Shown: positions 7,753-15,364, counted from the first letter of the stretch. The stretch is 19,533 nt of DNA from an uncultured Oscillibacter sp. (GCA_900551885.1 URXS01000029.1:1-19533), one strand, 5' to 3'. Made by a program: numbers and translations. The notes: generated by a model from the letters alone, not told the origin.

Positions 7753-8484
7753 ATGGACATGAAGATCATCCATCTTTATCCCGACCTCATGAACCTCTAC
7801 GGCAGCTATGCCAACGTATCCGCCCTGAAGCGCCTTCTGGAGCGGCTGGGCCACACCGTGACGGTGGAGACCGTAAACCCCGGTGACAGCGCCGCCCTCT
7901 CCGGCGCGGACTTTCTTTTCATGGGCGCCGGCACCGAGCGGCGGCAGGCCTTTGCCCTGGCTGATTTTGCCCGCTTCGGTGGCGATGTGAAGGCTTTGGC
8001 GGCGGACGGGGGCGCCATGCTGTTCGCCGGCACCGCCATGGAGCTGCTGGGCGATTCCATCACCGACGCCGCCGGCACCGTCCGGGCTGGCATCGGTCTC
8101 GCGGACTTCACCGCCGTCCAGGGCAAGCGGCGGTTCGTGGAGGATGTCTACGGCCACACGGACCTGTTCCCGGAGGCGGTGGTGGGCTTCATGAACAAGT
8201 GCGCCAAGATCAGCGGTGTCACCACGCCGTTGCTGACGGCCCTGGACATGGGCTTCGGCAACGATGCGGAAAAGGGCCCGGAGGGCTTTCACCGGGACAA
8301 TGTGTTTGCCTCGGAGCTGACGGGACCCATCCTGATCAAAAACCCGAAACTGCTGGAGACGGTGGTCGCCGCCATCCTCAGCCGCCGGGGAGCGCCGGTG
8401 CCGGAGGCCTGGCCTCTGGACGACTGGACAGCGCAGGGCTACACCATCACCGAAGAACAGCTTCGCCTCCGCTGTCGTAAATAA
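7753..8484 (+). CDS. GatD-like glutamine amidotransferase subunit lacking the catalytic Cys and His
   Basis: 243 aa, the length of known GatD. The SD AAGGAGG (7737-7743) lies inside the end of murT. Conserved: HLYPDLMNLYGSYANV (7-22), FMGAGTERRQA, LGDSITDAAGTVRAGIGLADF, GFGND (167-171) and GPILIKNP (191-198). Aligned by eye to GatD, the nucleophile motif I-C-G-G-Y-Q-x-L-G reads AGTAMELLG: the Cys position is Gly93 and the Gln is Glu. The T-Y-L-H-G-P histidine is Thr190 (SELTGP). The E-N-H-G-G-R-T segment reads MNKCAKI. Glutaminase activity is therefore not expected. It may be a structural partner of MurT, or the ligase may use another amine. It ends right before the operon terminator. Confidence 0.85.
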   Translation: MDMKIIHLYPDLMNLYGSYANVSALKRLLERLGHTVTVETVNPGDSAALSGADFLFMGAGTERRQAFALADFARFGGDVKALAADGGAMLFAGTAMELLGDSITDAAGTVRAGIGLADFTAVQGKRRFVEDVYGHTDLFPEAVVGFMNKCAKISGVTTPLLTALDMGFGNDAEKGPEGFHRDNVFASELTGPILIKNPKLLETVVAAILSRRGAPVPEAWPLDDWTAQGYTITEEQLRLRCRK

Positions 8485-8521
8485 GGCAAAAAGGCGGGGG
8501 CTGTACCCCCGCCTTTTTGCC
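8485..8521. terminator. Strong intrinsic terminator of the xre-mnmG-murT operon
   Basis: It begins on the base after the stop codon. The left arm GGCAAAAAGGCGGGGG (8485-8500) and its exact reverse complement (8506-8521) form a 16-bp stem around CTGTA, with the A and T runs inside the stem, so it could work in both directions. Confidence 0.9.
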
Positions 8522-8742
8522 CATTCTCTTTCCCTGGATTCACCGCCGATGCCACCATCTGGGAAACCCGGACCACCACAGGCAGGCCCCTGCCTCATTG
8601 GCGGTCCCCTGCCCCGGACAATCCCGTCACAAGCCCTTCTTTCCACATCTTGGCTTGCCATTTGGGAAGCTGCCGTCCTTTCTCTGCGCCGCAAGAAGTG
8701 TTGTACAATTTCCTCTCTTGGAATTTGTAAATATTATGCAAT
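8522..8742. other. Non-coding stretch, nothing recognised
   Basis: No credible gene: short open frames here lack ribosome sites and family-like protein. A small GGCAGG/CCTGCC pairing near 8581-8597 is not followed by a T tract. No tRNA or riboswitch fold is recognised. Base composition drops to AT-rich towards 8700, where the control region of the kdgT unit begins. Confidence 0.5.
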
Positions 8743-8762
8743 TTCGCAAATTAATTTGCGAA
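8743..8762. promoter_or_regulatory. 20-bp perfect palindrome upstream of the kdgT promoter
   Basis: TTCGCAAATT (8743-8752) is followed directly by its exact reverse complement AATTTGCGAA (8753-8762). It ends 16 bases before the -35 box and has no T tract, so it looks like a binding site for a dimeric regulator rather than a terminator. The regulator is not encoded next to it. Confidence 0.65.
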
Positions 8763-8778
8763 TCGTAGCGGTTTTTTC

Positions 8779-8807
8779 TTGACAAACTGGCCAAAAAATA
8801 TGATATT
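8779..8807 (+). promoter_or_regulatory. Sigma-A-type promoter of the kdgT-uxaA unit
   Basis: A perfect -35 TTGACA (8779-8784), a 17-base AT-rich spacer and a -10 GATATT (8802-8807, four of six). The leader to the kdgT ATG is about 75 bases. Confidence 0.6.
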
Positions 8808-8889
8808 TATTGTGGGAGAATTTCTGTGTGCCCTGAAATGAAATTCCGTATCGCGAAAAAACGAATGGAGACTTGAGGAGGAAACGCGT

Positions 8890-9873
8890 ATGATTATGAA
8901 GTTCCTGAAGAAGATCCCCGCCGGTATGATGGTGGTGCCCATGCTGCTGGGCGCAGTCATCAATACCTTTATCCCGGAGATCGTCAACATCGGCTCATTT
9001 ACCACTGCCGTGTTCACCAACGCTGGTGCCAACACCGCCATCGGCATCCAACTGTTCTGCCTGGGCACGACCTTGCGCTTCCGTGATATGGGCGGCGTTG
9101 TCAAGCGGGGCGGCGTGCTGCTGATCTCCAAGTTCATCATCGGTGCCGCCATCGGCATCGGCGTGGGCAAGATCTTCGGTGCCGAGGGTCTGCTGGGTCT
9201 GAGCGCTCTGGCCATCATCTCCGCCGTGACCAACTCCAACGGCTCTGTGTATCTGGCTTTGATGAACAGCTACGGCGATAACGTGGACCAGGCCGCCATG
9301 CCGCTGCTGGCCATCAACGACGGCCCCCTGCTGACCATGTTCGCCATGGGCGTGGGCGGTCTGGCTGACATCCCCCTCATCACCCTGGTGGCTGCCATCG
9401 GCCCCATCCTGATCGGCATGATCCTGGGCAATCTGGACAAGGATCTGTCCGACTTCCTGGCTCCTGCCGGCACGATCCTGCTTCCCTTCGTGGGCTTCTG
9501 CCTGGGCGCCGGCATGAATCTGACCAATATCGCCAAGGGCGGCGCCCAGGGCATCCTGCTGGGCCTGATCACCTGCCTCATCGGCGGTGCCTTCATCGTT
9601 CTGTGCGACAGGGTCATCAGCCGCCGTCCCGGCTATGCCGGCTGGGCCGTGGCCACCACCGCCGGCAACGCCGTTGCCGTACCCGCCGTCATTGCCGGAG
9701 CCGACCCCACCTGGGCCGCTTACTCTGACATCGCCACTTCTCAGGTGGCCGCTTCCGCCATCCTGACCGCCATTCTGGTGCCCTTCATCACCTCCTGGTG
9801 GGCCAAGAAGTACGGCTGCCCCAAGTTCCCCAAGGATGAGGCCCAGAAGGCCTTGTTTGAAAAACAGGCTTAA
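8890..9873 (+). CDS. kdgT: 2-keto-3-deoxygluconate permease family transporter (KdgT)
   Basis: 327 aa, the length usual for KdgT. ATG at 8890 follows GAGGAGG (8876-8882). About ten hydrophobic segments run the whole length, beginning FLKKIPAGMMVVPMLLGAVINTFIP, with the family-typical LFCLGTTLRFRDMGGVVKRGG, ISAVTNSNGSVYLALM and LLAINDGPLLTM stretches. KdgT is a proton-coupled importer of 2-keto-3-deoxygluconate in the inner membrane. Here it is the first gene of a unit with a split UxaA-type enzyme, 36 bases ahead of the small subunit. The true substrate may therefore be the enzyme's substrate (a sugar acid or related hydroxyacid) rather than ketodeoxygluconate itself. Confidence 0.85.
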   Translation: MIMKFLKKIPAGMMVVPMLLGAVINTFIPEIVNIGSFTTAVFTNAGANTAIGIQLFCLGTTLRFRDMGGVVKRGGVLLISKFIIGAAIGIGVGKIFGAEGLLGLSALAIISAVTNSNGSVYLALMNSYGDNVDQAAMPLLAINDGPLLTMFAMGVGGLADIPLITLVAAIGPILIGMILGNLDKDLSDFLAPAGTILLPFVGFCLGAGMNLTNIAKGGAQGILLGLITCLIGGAFIVLCDRVISRRPGYAGWAVATTAGNAVAVPAVIAGADPTWAAYSDIATSQVAASAILTAILVPFITSWWAKKYGCPKFPKDEAQKALFEKQA

Positions 9874-9909
9874 ACCGTTATTTGAGGATCGAAAGGAGAT
9901 ACATACAAC

Positions 9910-10203
9910 ATGCTGAATGCCATGATCGTGGAGGCGGCGAAGGACAACGTGATCGTCGCCATCGAGCCCATCAAAAAGGGCGACACCGTGACCTACAACT
10001 GCGCCGGCGAGGAGAAGAGCCTCACCGCCCTGGAGGATATCACCATCTACCACAAGCTGGCTGCCCAGGACATCAAGAAGGGTGAGCCCATCATCAAGTA
10101 CGGTGAGCACATCGGCCTGGCCGCCCGGGACATCAAGAAGGGCGAGCACGTCCATTGCCACAACCTCCAGGAGCACCGCGAAAACCTGGACAACAAGGGA
10201 TAA
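9910..10203 (+). CDS. UxaA-family dehydratase/lyase, small SAF-domain subunit
   Basis: 97 aa; ATG at 9910 behind AAAGGAG (9892-9898). The whole protein is one SAF domain as at the N-terminus of altronate dehydratase: VAIEPIKKGDTV at the start, then AAQDIKKGEPIIKYGEHIGLAARDIKKGEHVHCHN with the duplicated DIKKGE and the conserved KYGE and HVHxHN. In single-chain UxaA or GarD this domain is fused to the catalytic part; here it is a separate gene directly upstream of the large subunit. Its TAA stop is the first half of the next gene's Shine-Dalgarno, so the subunits are coupled. The same split occurs in two-subunit altronate dehydratases and in (R)-sulfolactate sulfo-lyase (SuyA). Confidence 0.85.
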   Translation: MLNAMIVEAAKDNVIVAIEPIKKGDTVTYNCAGEEKSLTALEDITIYHKLAAQDIKKGEPIIKYGEHIGLAARDIKKGEHVHCHNLQEHRENLDNKG

Positions 10204-10216
10204 GGAGGATTCACAG

Positions 10217-11380
10217 ATGAACTTTTTCGGATATAAGCGTCCCGACGGCCGCGTTGGCGTCCGCAACAAGGTTTTGATTCTGCCCGCCAGCGTCTGCGCC
10301 TCCGACACCACCCGCATCATCTCCCAGCAGGTGGTCGGCTCCGTCACCTTCAACAACCAGCTCGGCTGCTCCCAGGTGGCCTCCGACCAGCAGTTCACCA
10401 TGGACGTCATGGCCGGCTATGCTGCCAACCCCAATGTGTACGGCACCGTGGTCGTCTCTCTGGGCTGCGAGAACTGCCAGATGGATCTGGTGGTGGAAGC
10501 CATCCGCCAACGCACCAACAAGCCCCTCAAGCAGGTCATCATCCAGGAGGCCGGCGGCACCCTGAAGGCCATTGACATGGCCGTCCGCTATGCCAAGGAA
10601 ATGGTGGAGGAGGCCTCCCTGCTGCAGAAGGAGGAGTTCCCCATGTCCGAGCTGATCATCGGCACGGAGTGCGGCGGCTCTGATCCCACCAGCGGCCTGG
10701 CCGCCAACCCCCTGATCGGCCAGCTCAGCGACCTGATCGTTAAGGAGGGCGGCACCTCCATTCTCTCCGAGACCACCGAGTTCATCGGCGCCGAGCACAT
10801 TCTGGCCCGCCGCGCCGCCACCCCCGAGGTCCACGACCGTATCTTTGAGATCGTGCACCGCTATGAGAAGGCCCTCCAGTTGGTGGGCGAGGAAGTCCGC
10901 GAGGGCAATCCCTCTCCCGGCAACAAGGCCGGCGGCCTGACCTGCCTGGAGGAGAAGTCCCTGGGCTGCATTCACAAGGGCGGCCACAGCCCCATCAACG
11001 CTGTGTATGACTACGCCAAGCAGGTGGAGGCCAAGCAGGGCCTGGTCATCATGGACACCCCGGGCAACGATCCCTCCTCTGTGGCGGGCATGGTGGCCGG
11101 CGGTGCCCAGATCGTGGTGTTCTCCACGGGCCGCGGCACGCCCACCGGCAATCCCCTGGCTCCCGTTATCAAAATCACGGGCAACAAGCTGACCTATGCC
11201 AACATGGTGGACAACATCGATGTGGACGCCTCTCCCCTGATCTATGGCACCAAGACCATGGAACAGTTGGGCGATGAGCTGCTGAAGCTGACACAGGAAG
11301 TGGCCTGCGGCAAGCAGACCAAGGCCGAGTCCCTGGGCTATACGGAGATGGCAATCGCCCGGGTGTGCAACTTCGTGTGA
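10217..11380 (+). CDS. UxaA-family dehydratase/lyase, large catalytic subunit (altronate dehydratase-like)
   Basis: 387 aa. ATG at 10217 is set by TAAGGAGG (10201-10208), in preference to an in-frame upstream ATG inside the preceding gene. It starts FFGYKRPDGRVGVRNKVLILPASVCASD, the standard opening of the UxaA/GarD C-terminal domain. Other family blocks are VSLGCENCQMD, GTECGGSDPTSGLAANP, TCLEEKSLGCIHKGG, MDTPGNDPSSVAGMVAGGAQIVVFSTGRGTPTGNP and ITGNKLTYANMVDNIDVDAS. Altronate dehydratase converts D-altronate to 2-keto-3-deoxygluconate with a metal cofactor. Relatives of this size act on galactarate or on sulfolactate (SuyB, giving pyruvate and sulfite). No kdgK, kdgA, uxaB or uxaC is adjacent, so the substrate is open. 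Confidence 0.85.
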   Translation: MNFFGYKRPDGRVGVRNKVLILPASVCASDTTRIISQQVVGSVTFNNQLGCSQVASDQQFTMDVMAGYAANPNVYGTVVVSLGCENCQMDLVVEAIRQRTNKPLKQVIIQEAGGTLKAIDMAVRYAKEMVEEASLLQKEEFPMSELIIGTECGGSDPTSGLAANPLIGQLSDLIVKEGGTSILSETTEFIGAEHILARRAATPEVHDRIFEIVHRYEKALQLVGEEVREGNPSPGNKAGGLTCLEEKSLGCIHKGGHSPINAVYDYAKQVEAKQGLVIMDTPGNDPSSVAGMVAGGAQIVVFSTGRGTPTGNPLAPVIKITGNKLTYANMVDNIDVDASPLIYGTKTMEQLGDELLKLTQEVACGKQTKAESLGYTEMAIARVCNFV

Positions 11381-11394
11381 TTTACATTTGCCGG

Positions 11395-11423
11395 TTGACA
11401 CAAACCAGCCGGTAACCATACAC
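11395..11423 (+). promoter_or_regulatory. Possible promoter of the pyruvate:ferredoxin oxidoreductase gene
   Basis: A perfect TTGACA (11395-11400) lies 15 bases after the uxaA-type stop codon. The hexamer 17 bases on (ATACAC, 11418-11423) is a poor -10, so the call is weak. The distance to the PFOR start would leave a leader of about 120 bases holding the two hairpins described below. Confidence 0.35.
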
Positions 11424-11426
11424 AAC

Positions 11427-11466
11427 TGCGGCCGCACGATTTGTGACCCAACGTCGTGCGGCCGCA
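11427..11466. other. 13-bp GC-rich hairpin in the PFOR leader
   Basis: TGCGGCCGCACGA (11427-11439) and TCGTGCGGCCGCA (11454-11466) pair perfectly around a 14-base loop. Each arm contains the self-complementary TGCGGCCGCA. What follows is ACTTTG, too few T for a confident terminator. It may be a weak terminator of the uxaA unit, a leader structure or a protein site. Confidence 0.5.
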
Positions 11467-11505
11467 ACTTTGCCCTTCTGATAACGTGCTATGTCCTGAA
11501 ACCAC

Positions 11506-11521
11506 GTGCCGTTTACGGCAC
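11506..11521. promoter_or_regulatory. 16-bp palindrome upstream of PFOR
   Basis: GTGCCG (11506-11511) - TTTA - CGGCAC (11516-11521) is a perfect inverted repeat, followed by AT-rich sequence with a TATGAT at 11528-11533. The same arms with another 4-base centre occur inside the hairpin at 2386-2401. Confidence 0.4.
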
Positions 11522-11551
11522 ATATTTTATGATACAGGAGATGAATGTCCC

Positions 11552-14500
11552 ATGAAGAAGAAATATGTCGTCATGGACGGCAACACCGCTGCGGCTCATG
11601 TGGCCTACGCCTTCACGGAGGTGGCGGCCATCTATCCCATCACCCCCTCCTCTCCCATGGCGGAGAAGGTGGATGAGTGGTCCGCCAAGGGCCGGAAGAA
11701 CCTCTTCGGCTCCACGGTGGACGTGATCCAGATGCAGTCTGAGGCCGGCGCCGCCGGCACCTGCCACGGCTCTTTGCAGGCTGGCGCCCTGACCACCACC
11801 TTTACCTCTTCCCAGGGCCTGATGCTGATGATTCCCGCCATGTACGCCATGGGCGGCCAGTTCCTGCCCAGCGTCATGCACATCGCCTCCCGCGTGGTAA
11901 CTTCCAACCACCACTCCATCTTCGGTGATCATACCGACTTCATGACCTGCCGCACCACTGGCTACGCCATGCTGATGTCCTCCTCCCCCCAGGAGGCCAT
12001 GGACCTGGGCGCTGTGGCCCACTTGTCCGCCATCAGCGGCAAGTACGCCTTCATGCACTGCTTCGACGGCTTCCGCACTTCCCATGAGATGCAGCGGATC
12101 GAGGCCCTGGACTATGAGGACCTGCGGGAGCTGGTGGACTACGACGCCCTGAAGGCCTTCCGCTGCCAGTCCCTGAACCCGGAGCATCCCACCAACCGGG
12201 GCAACAACGTCAATCCTGACGTCTACTTCCAGTGCAAGGAAGGCGCCAACGAAAAGGCCGCTTCCATCCCCGACAAGGTCCAGCACTACATGGACGAGAT
12301 CAACAAGCTGACCGGCCGGGACTACAAGCTGTTCAACTACTACGGCGCTCCCGACGCGGAAGAGGTCATCGTGGTGATGTGCTCCGCCTCCGAGGCCGTG
12401 AAGGAGACGGTGGACTACCTGAACAAGCAGGGCCGGAAAGTGGGCATGGTGCAGATCCACCTGTACCGTCCCTTCTCCGTGAAGCACTTTGCCGCCGCCA
12501 TCCCCGCCACCGTCAAGAAGATCGCCGTGCTGGACCGTTCCAAAGAGACCGGCTCCGTGGGCGAGCCCGTGTACCTGGACGTAGTCACCGCGCTGAATCA
12601 GGCGGGCCGGGGCGATATCCGCGTGGTGGGCGGCCGGTACGGCCTTTCCTCCAAGGACACCACCCCCGGTCAGTTCATCGCTGTGTATGACAACCTGAAG
12701 CTGGACAACCCCAAGAACAGCTTCACCATCGGCATCAACGACGACGTGACCCACACCTCCCTGGACTACAAGGAAGTGGAGCTGGCCCATCCCGGTGAAG
12801 TCTCCTGCAAGATCTGGGGCCTGGGCGGCGACGGCACTGTGGGTGCCAACAAGAACGCCATCAGCACCATCGGCTTGGTGGCCAACAAATATGCTCAGGC
12901 CTACTTCTCCTATGACTCCATGAAATCCGGCGGCCTGACCCAGAGCCACCTGCGCTTCGGCGACACCCCCATCCGCTCCACCTATCTGGTGTCCTCCGCG
13001 GACTTCGTGGCGGTTCACGCCCCCACCTATGTCAACAAGTACGACACCACCGAGGACCTGAAGGACGGCGGCATCTTCCTGCTGAACTGCCCCTGGAGCG
13101 TGGAGGAGCTGGAGGAGCGTCTCCCCGGCAAGATGAAGCGGGATCTGGCCCGGAAACACGCCCAGTTCTACATCATTGACGCCGCCAAGCTGGCCACGGA
13201 GATCGGCCTTGGCGAAAAGCGGACCAACAACATCCTGCAGGCGGCCTTCTTCGCCCTGACCAAGGTGATTCCTCTGGACATGGCCGTGGAGGATATGAAG
13301 AAGAACAACTACAACTCCTACTTCAAGAAGGCCGGCCAGAAGATCGTGGACCTGAACAACCAGGCCGTGGATGTGGGTATCAGCGCCACTGTGAAAGTGG
13401 ACATCCCCGAGAGCTGGGCCAACGCGGCGGACACGCCGGTGGCGGAGCCCAAGAACGCCACAGCCTTCGTCAAGGACATCGTGCTGCCTATGGACCGCCA
13501 GCAGGGCGACAAGCTGCCTGTCTCCGTGTTCAAGAAGCACGGCGTGCTGGACGGCACCTGGGAGAACGGCACTTCCGCCTTCTCCAAGCGGGGCGTGGCC
13601 ACCAAGGTGCCCAAGTGGAATCCTGAGAGCTGCATCCAGTGCAACCGCTGCGCCATGTGCTGCCCCCACGCCGCCATCCGCCCCGTGCTGCTGACCGAAG
13701 AGGAGAAGGCCCAGGTGCCCGCCTCCTTCGTCACCGTGCCCGCCAAGGGCCTGGGCAAGGACGCTCCCGCTTACTCCTTCCGCATGCAGATCTCTCCCTA
13801 TGACTGCCTGGGCTGCGGCGTGTGCCTGACCGCTTGCCCCGCCAACGCCAGTGACAAGACCGCCGATGCCCTGGTCATGACTCTCTTCGAGGAGATGAAG
13901 CCCGAGCAGGTCAACTTCGACGAAGTGGCCATGAATGACAAGTACCTGAAGAAGGATGTCATCAACAACAAGACGGTCAAGAACATCCAGTTTGCCAAGC
14001 CCTACTTCCAGTTCTCCGCCGCCTGCGCCGGCTGCGCCGAGACCACCTACATCAAACTGCTGAGCCAGATGGTGGGCGACCGCATGTACGCCGGCAACGC
14101 CGCAGGCTGCTCCTCCGCCATCTCCGGCGGCGCACCCATCCTGCCCTACTGCCGCGACAGCCAGGGCCACGGCCCCGCCTGGGAGCACTCCCTGTTCGAG
14201 GACAATGCCGAGTTTGCCTACGGCTTCTTCCACGCTCAGGATGCCATCCGCAAGGAGCTGCTGATCCGGCTGGAGGCCATGAAGGAAGCCGGCATCGCGC
14301 CTGCCGCCATCGAGGATTACCTGGCCAATTGGAACGACGGTGAGAAGTCCCGCGCCGTGTCCGACGCCCTGATCGCCGCCCTGGAAACGGCCGAGCAGAC
14401 CGAGGACGTCAAGTACATCCTGGAGAACAAGGAGTATCTGTCCAAGAAGTCCATCTGGGCCATCGGCGGCGACGGCTGGGCCTATGATATCGGCTTCGGC

Positions 14501-15103
14501 GGCATCGACCACGTCATGGCCCAGAACCGGGACGTGAATTTGCTGGTGCTGGACACCGAGGTGTACTCCAACACCGGCGGACAGTCCTCCAAGGCCACCC
14601 CCACCTCCGCCGTGGCCAAGTTTGCCGCCGGCGGCAAGCAGGTGGCCAAGAAGGACCTGGGCGCCATTCTCATGAGCTACGGCTATGTGTATGTGGCCCA
14701 GGTGGCCATGGGCGCCGACCAGGCTCAGACCCTGAAGGCCCTGCGGGAAGCCGAGTCCTATCCCGGTCCCTCCATTGTCATCTGCTACTGCCCCTGCCTG
14801 GAACAGCACATCAAGGCCGGCATGGGCTGCACGCAGGACGAGATGAAGAAGGCCGTGGAGTGCGGCTACTGGCATCTGTATCGCTATGATCCCCGGCGGA
14901 CGGCTGAGGGCAAGAATCCCTTCCAGTTGGATTCCGCTGAGCCCGATACCAGCAAGCTCATGGACTTCCTCATGGGTGAGAACCGCTTCGCCTCTCTGAA
15001 GAACAACTTCCCCGCCAAGGCCGACGCCCTCTATGCCAAGGAGGTCGCCGACGTCAAGGCCCGGTATGCCAAGTACCGCCGCATGGCGGATGAGACGGTG
15101 TAA
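11552..15103 (+). CDS. nifJ: Pyruvate:ferredoxin (flavodoxin) oxidoreductase, single-chain
   Basis: 1183 aa, full length for the family. It oxidatively decarboxylates pyruvate with CoA to acetyl-CoA and CO2, reducing ferredoxin, the central cytosolic energy step of anaerobes. ATG at 11552 follows AGGAG (11536-11540); an open frame upstream has no such site and crosses the hairpins. Visible in order: domain I start KKKYVVMDGNTAAAHVAYAF with YPITPSSPMAE, the GxYGLSSKD region of domain II, two ferredoxin-type [4Fe-4S] motifs at C694-C697-C700-C704 and C752-C755-C758-C762, the proximal-cluster cysteines C825, C828 and C853, and the thiamine pyrophosphate site GGDGWAYDIGFGG (972-984) with DTEVYSNTGGQ. 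No key residue is missing. It is probably a monocistronic, strongly expressed gene. Confidence 0.98.
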   Translation: MKKKYVVMDGNTAAAHVAYAFTEVAAIYPITPSSPMAEKVDEWSAKGRKNLFGSTVDVIQMQSEAGAAGTCHGSLQAGALTTTFTSSQGLMLMIPAMYAMGGQFLPSVMHIASRVVTSNHHSIFGDHTDFMTCRTTGYAMLMSSSPQEAMDLGAVAHLSAISGKYAFMHCFDGFRTSHEMQRIEALDYEDLRELVDYDALKAFRCQSLNPEHPTNRGNNVNPDVYFQCKEGANEKAASIPDKVQHYMDEINKLTGRDYKLFNYYGAPDAEEVIVVMCSASEAVKETVDYLNKQGRKVGMVQIHLYRPFSVKHFAAAIPATVKKIAVLDRSKETGSVGEPVYLDVVTALNQAGRGDIRVVGGRYGLSSKDTTPGQFIAVYDNLKLDNPKNSFTIGINDDVTHTSLDYKEVELAHPGEVSCKIWGLGGDGTVGANKNAISTIGLVANKYAQAYFSYDSMKSGGLTQSHLRFGDTPIRSTYLVSSADFVAVHAPTYVNKYDTTEDLKDGGIFLLNCPWSVEELEERLPGKMKRDLARKHAQFYIIDAAKLATEIGLGEKRTNNILQAAFFALTKVIPLDMAVEDMKKNNYNSYFKKAGQKIVDLNNQAVDVGISATVKVDIPESWANAADTPVAEPKNATAFVKDIVLPMDRQQGDKLPVSVFKKHGVLDGTWENGTSAFSKRGVATKVPKWNPESCIQCNRCAMCCPHAAIRPVLLTEEEKAQVPASFVTVPAKGLGKDAPAYSFRMQISPYDCLGCGVCLTACPANASDKTADALVMTLFEEMKPEQVNFDEVAMNDKYLKKDVINNKTVKNIQFAKPYFQFSAACAGCAETTYIKLLSQMVGDRMYAGNAAGCSSAISGGAPILPYCRDSQGHGPAWEHSLFEDNAEFAYGFFHAQDAIRKELLIRLEAMKEAGIAPAAIEDYLANWNDGEKSRAVSDALIAALETAEQTEDVKYILENKEYLSKKSIWAIGGDGWAYDIGFGGIDHVMAQNRDVNLLVLDTEVYSNTGGQSSKATPTSAVAKFAAGGKQVAKKDLGAILMSYGYVYVAQVAMGADQAQTLKALREAESYPGPSIVICYCPCLEQHIKAGMGCTQDEMKKAVECGYWHLYRYDPRRTAEGKNPFQLDSAEPDTSKLMDFLMGENRFASLKNNFPAKADALYAKEVADVKARYAKYRRMADETV

Positions 15104-15180
15104 TTCCTGTCTCTTATCCTGCCCCCCACCCGCTTTTTCACGTGGAACCGCGGAGCAACGGCGGCAGAACGATCCCTTTT

Positions 15181-15217
15181 GCGCCGGCATGGCAAAAGCC
15201 ATGCCGGCGCGTTTTTT
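15181..15217 (+). terminator. Intrinsic terminator of the PFOR gene
   Basis: A 13-bp perfect stem, GCGCCGGCATGGC (15181-15193) with GCCATGCCGGCGC (15198-15210), an AAAA loop, and six T at 15212-15217. Confidence 0.92.
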
Positions 15218-15256
15218 CAGACGATACCCCCGGTCCTGCGTCAGCCGCCCGCAAGC

Positions 15257-15297
15257 AAAAAAGCCGCCCTGAACCCATCGGTTCAGGGCGGTTTTTT
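15257..15297. terminator. Bidirectional terminator between convergent units
   Basis: CCGCCCTGAACC (15264-15275) and GGTTCAGGGCGG (15280-15291) form a 12-bp stem around CATC. Six A precede (15257-15262) and six T follow (15292-15297), so it serves both PFOR read-through and the minus-strand thioredoxin operon. Confidence 0.9.
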
Positions 15298-15364
15298 CAC
15301 GGCGTCTGTCCCGCCGGTCTCAAGAGACAATGGAACCTTCCCGGCACCGGCGACAGCCGGTCCC

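Noticed and set aside
8522..8782. Possible small proteins or a riboswitch in the gap after gatD
   Set aside because: The short frames overlap the palindrome and promoter, have no Shine-Dalgarno, and no known riboswitch core is visible.
10069..10146. DNA-level direct repeat in the SAF-domain gene
   Set aside because: It reflects the normal internal DI-x-x-GE repetition of the SAF domain, not a mobile or regulatory repeat.
11541..11555. Five-codon mini-frame (ATG to TGA) just before and overlapping the PFOR start
   Set aside because: Its ATG directly abuts AGGAG, too close for initiation; likely chance.
11513..15202. A very long open frame on the minus strand opposite the PFOR gene (over 1200 codons)
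   Set aside because: It is the mirror of a GC-rich, codon-biased gene; its translation is Gly/His/Val/Leu-rich with no domain, while the plus strand has a complete enzyme.
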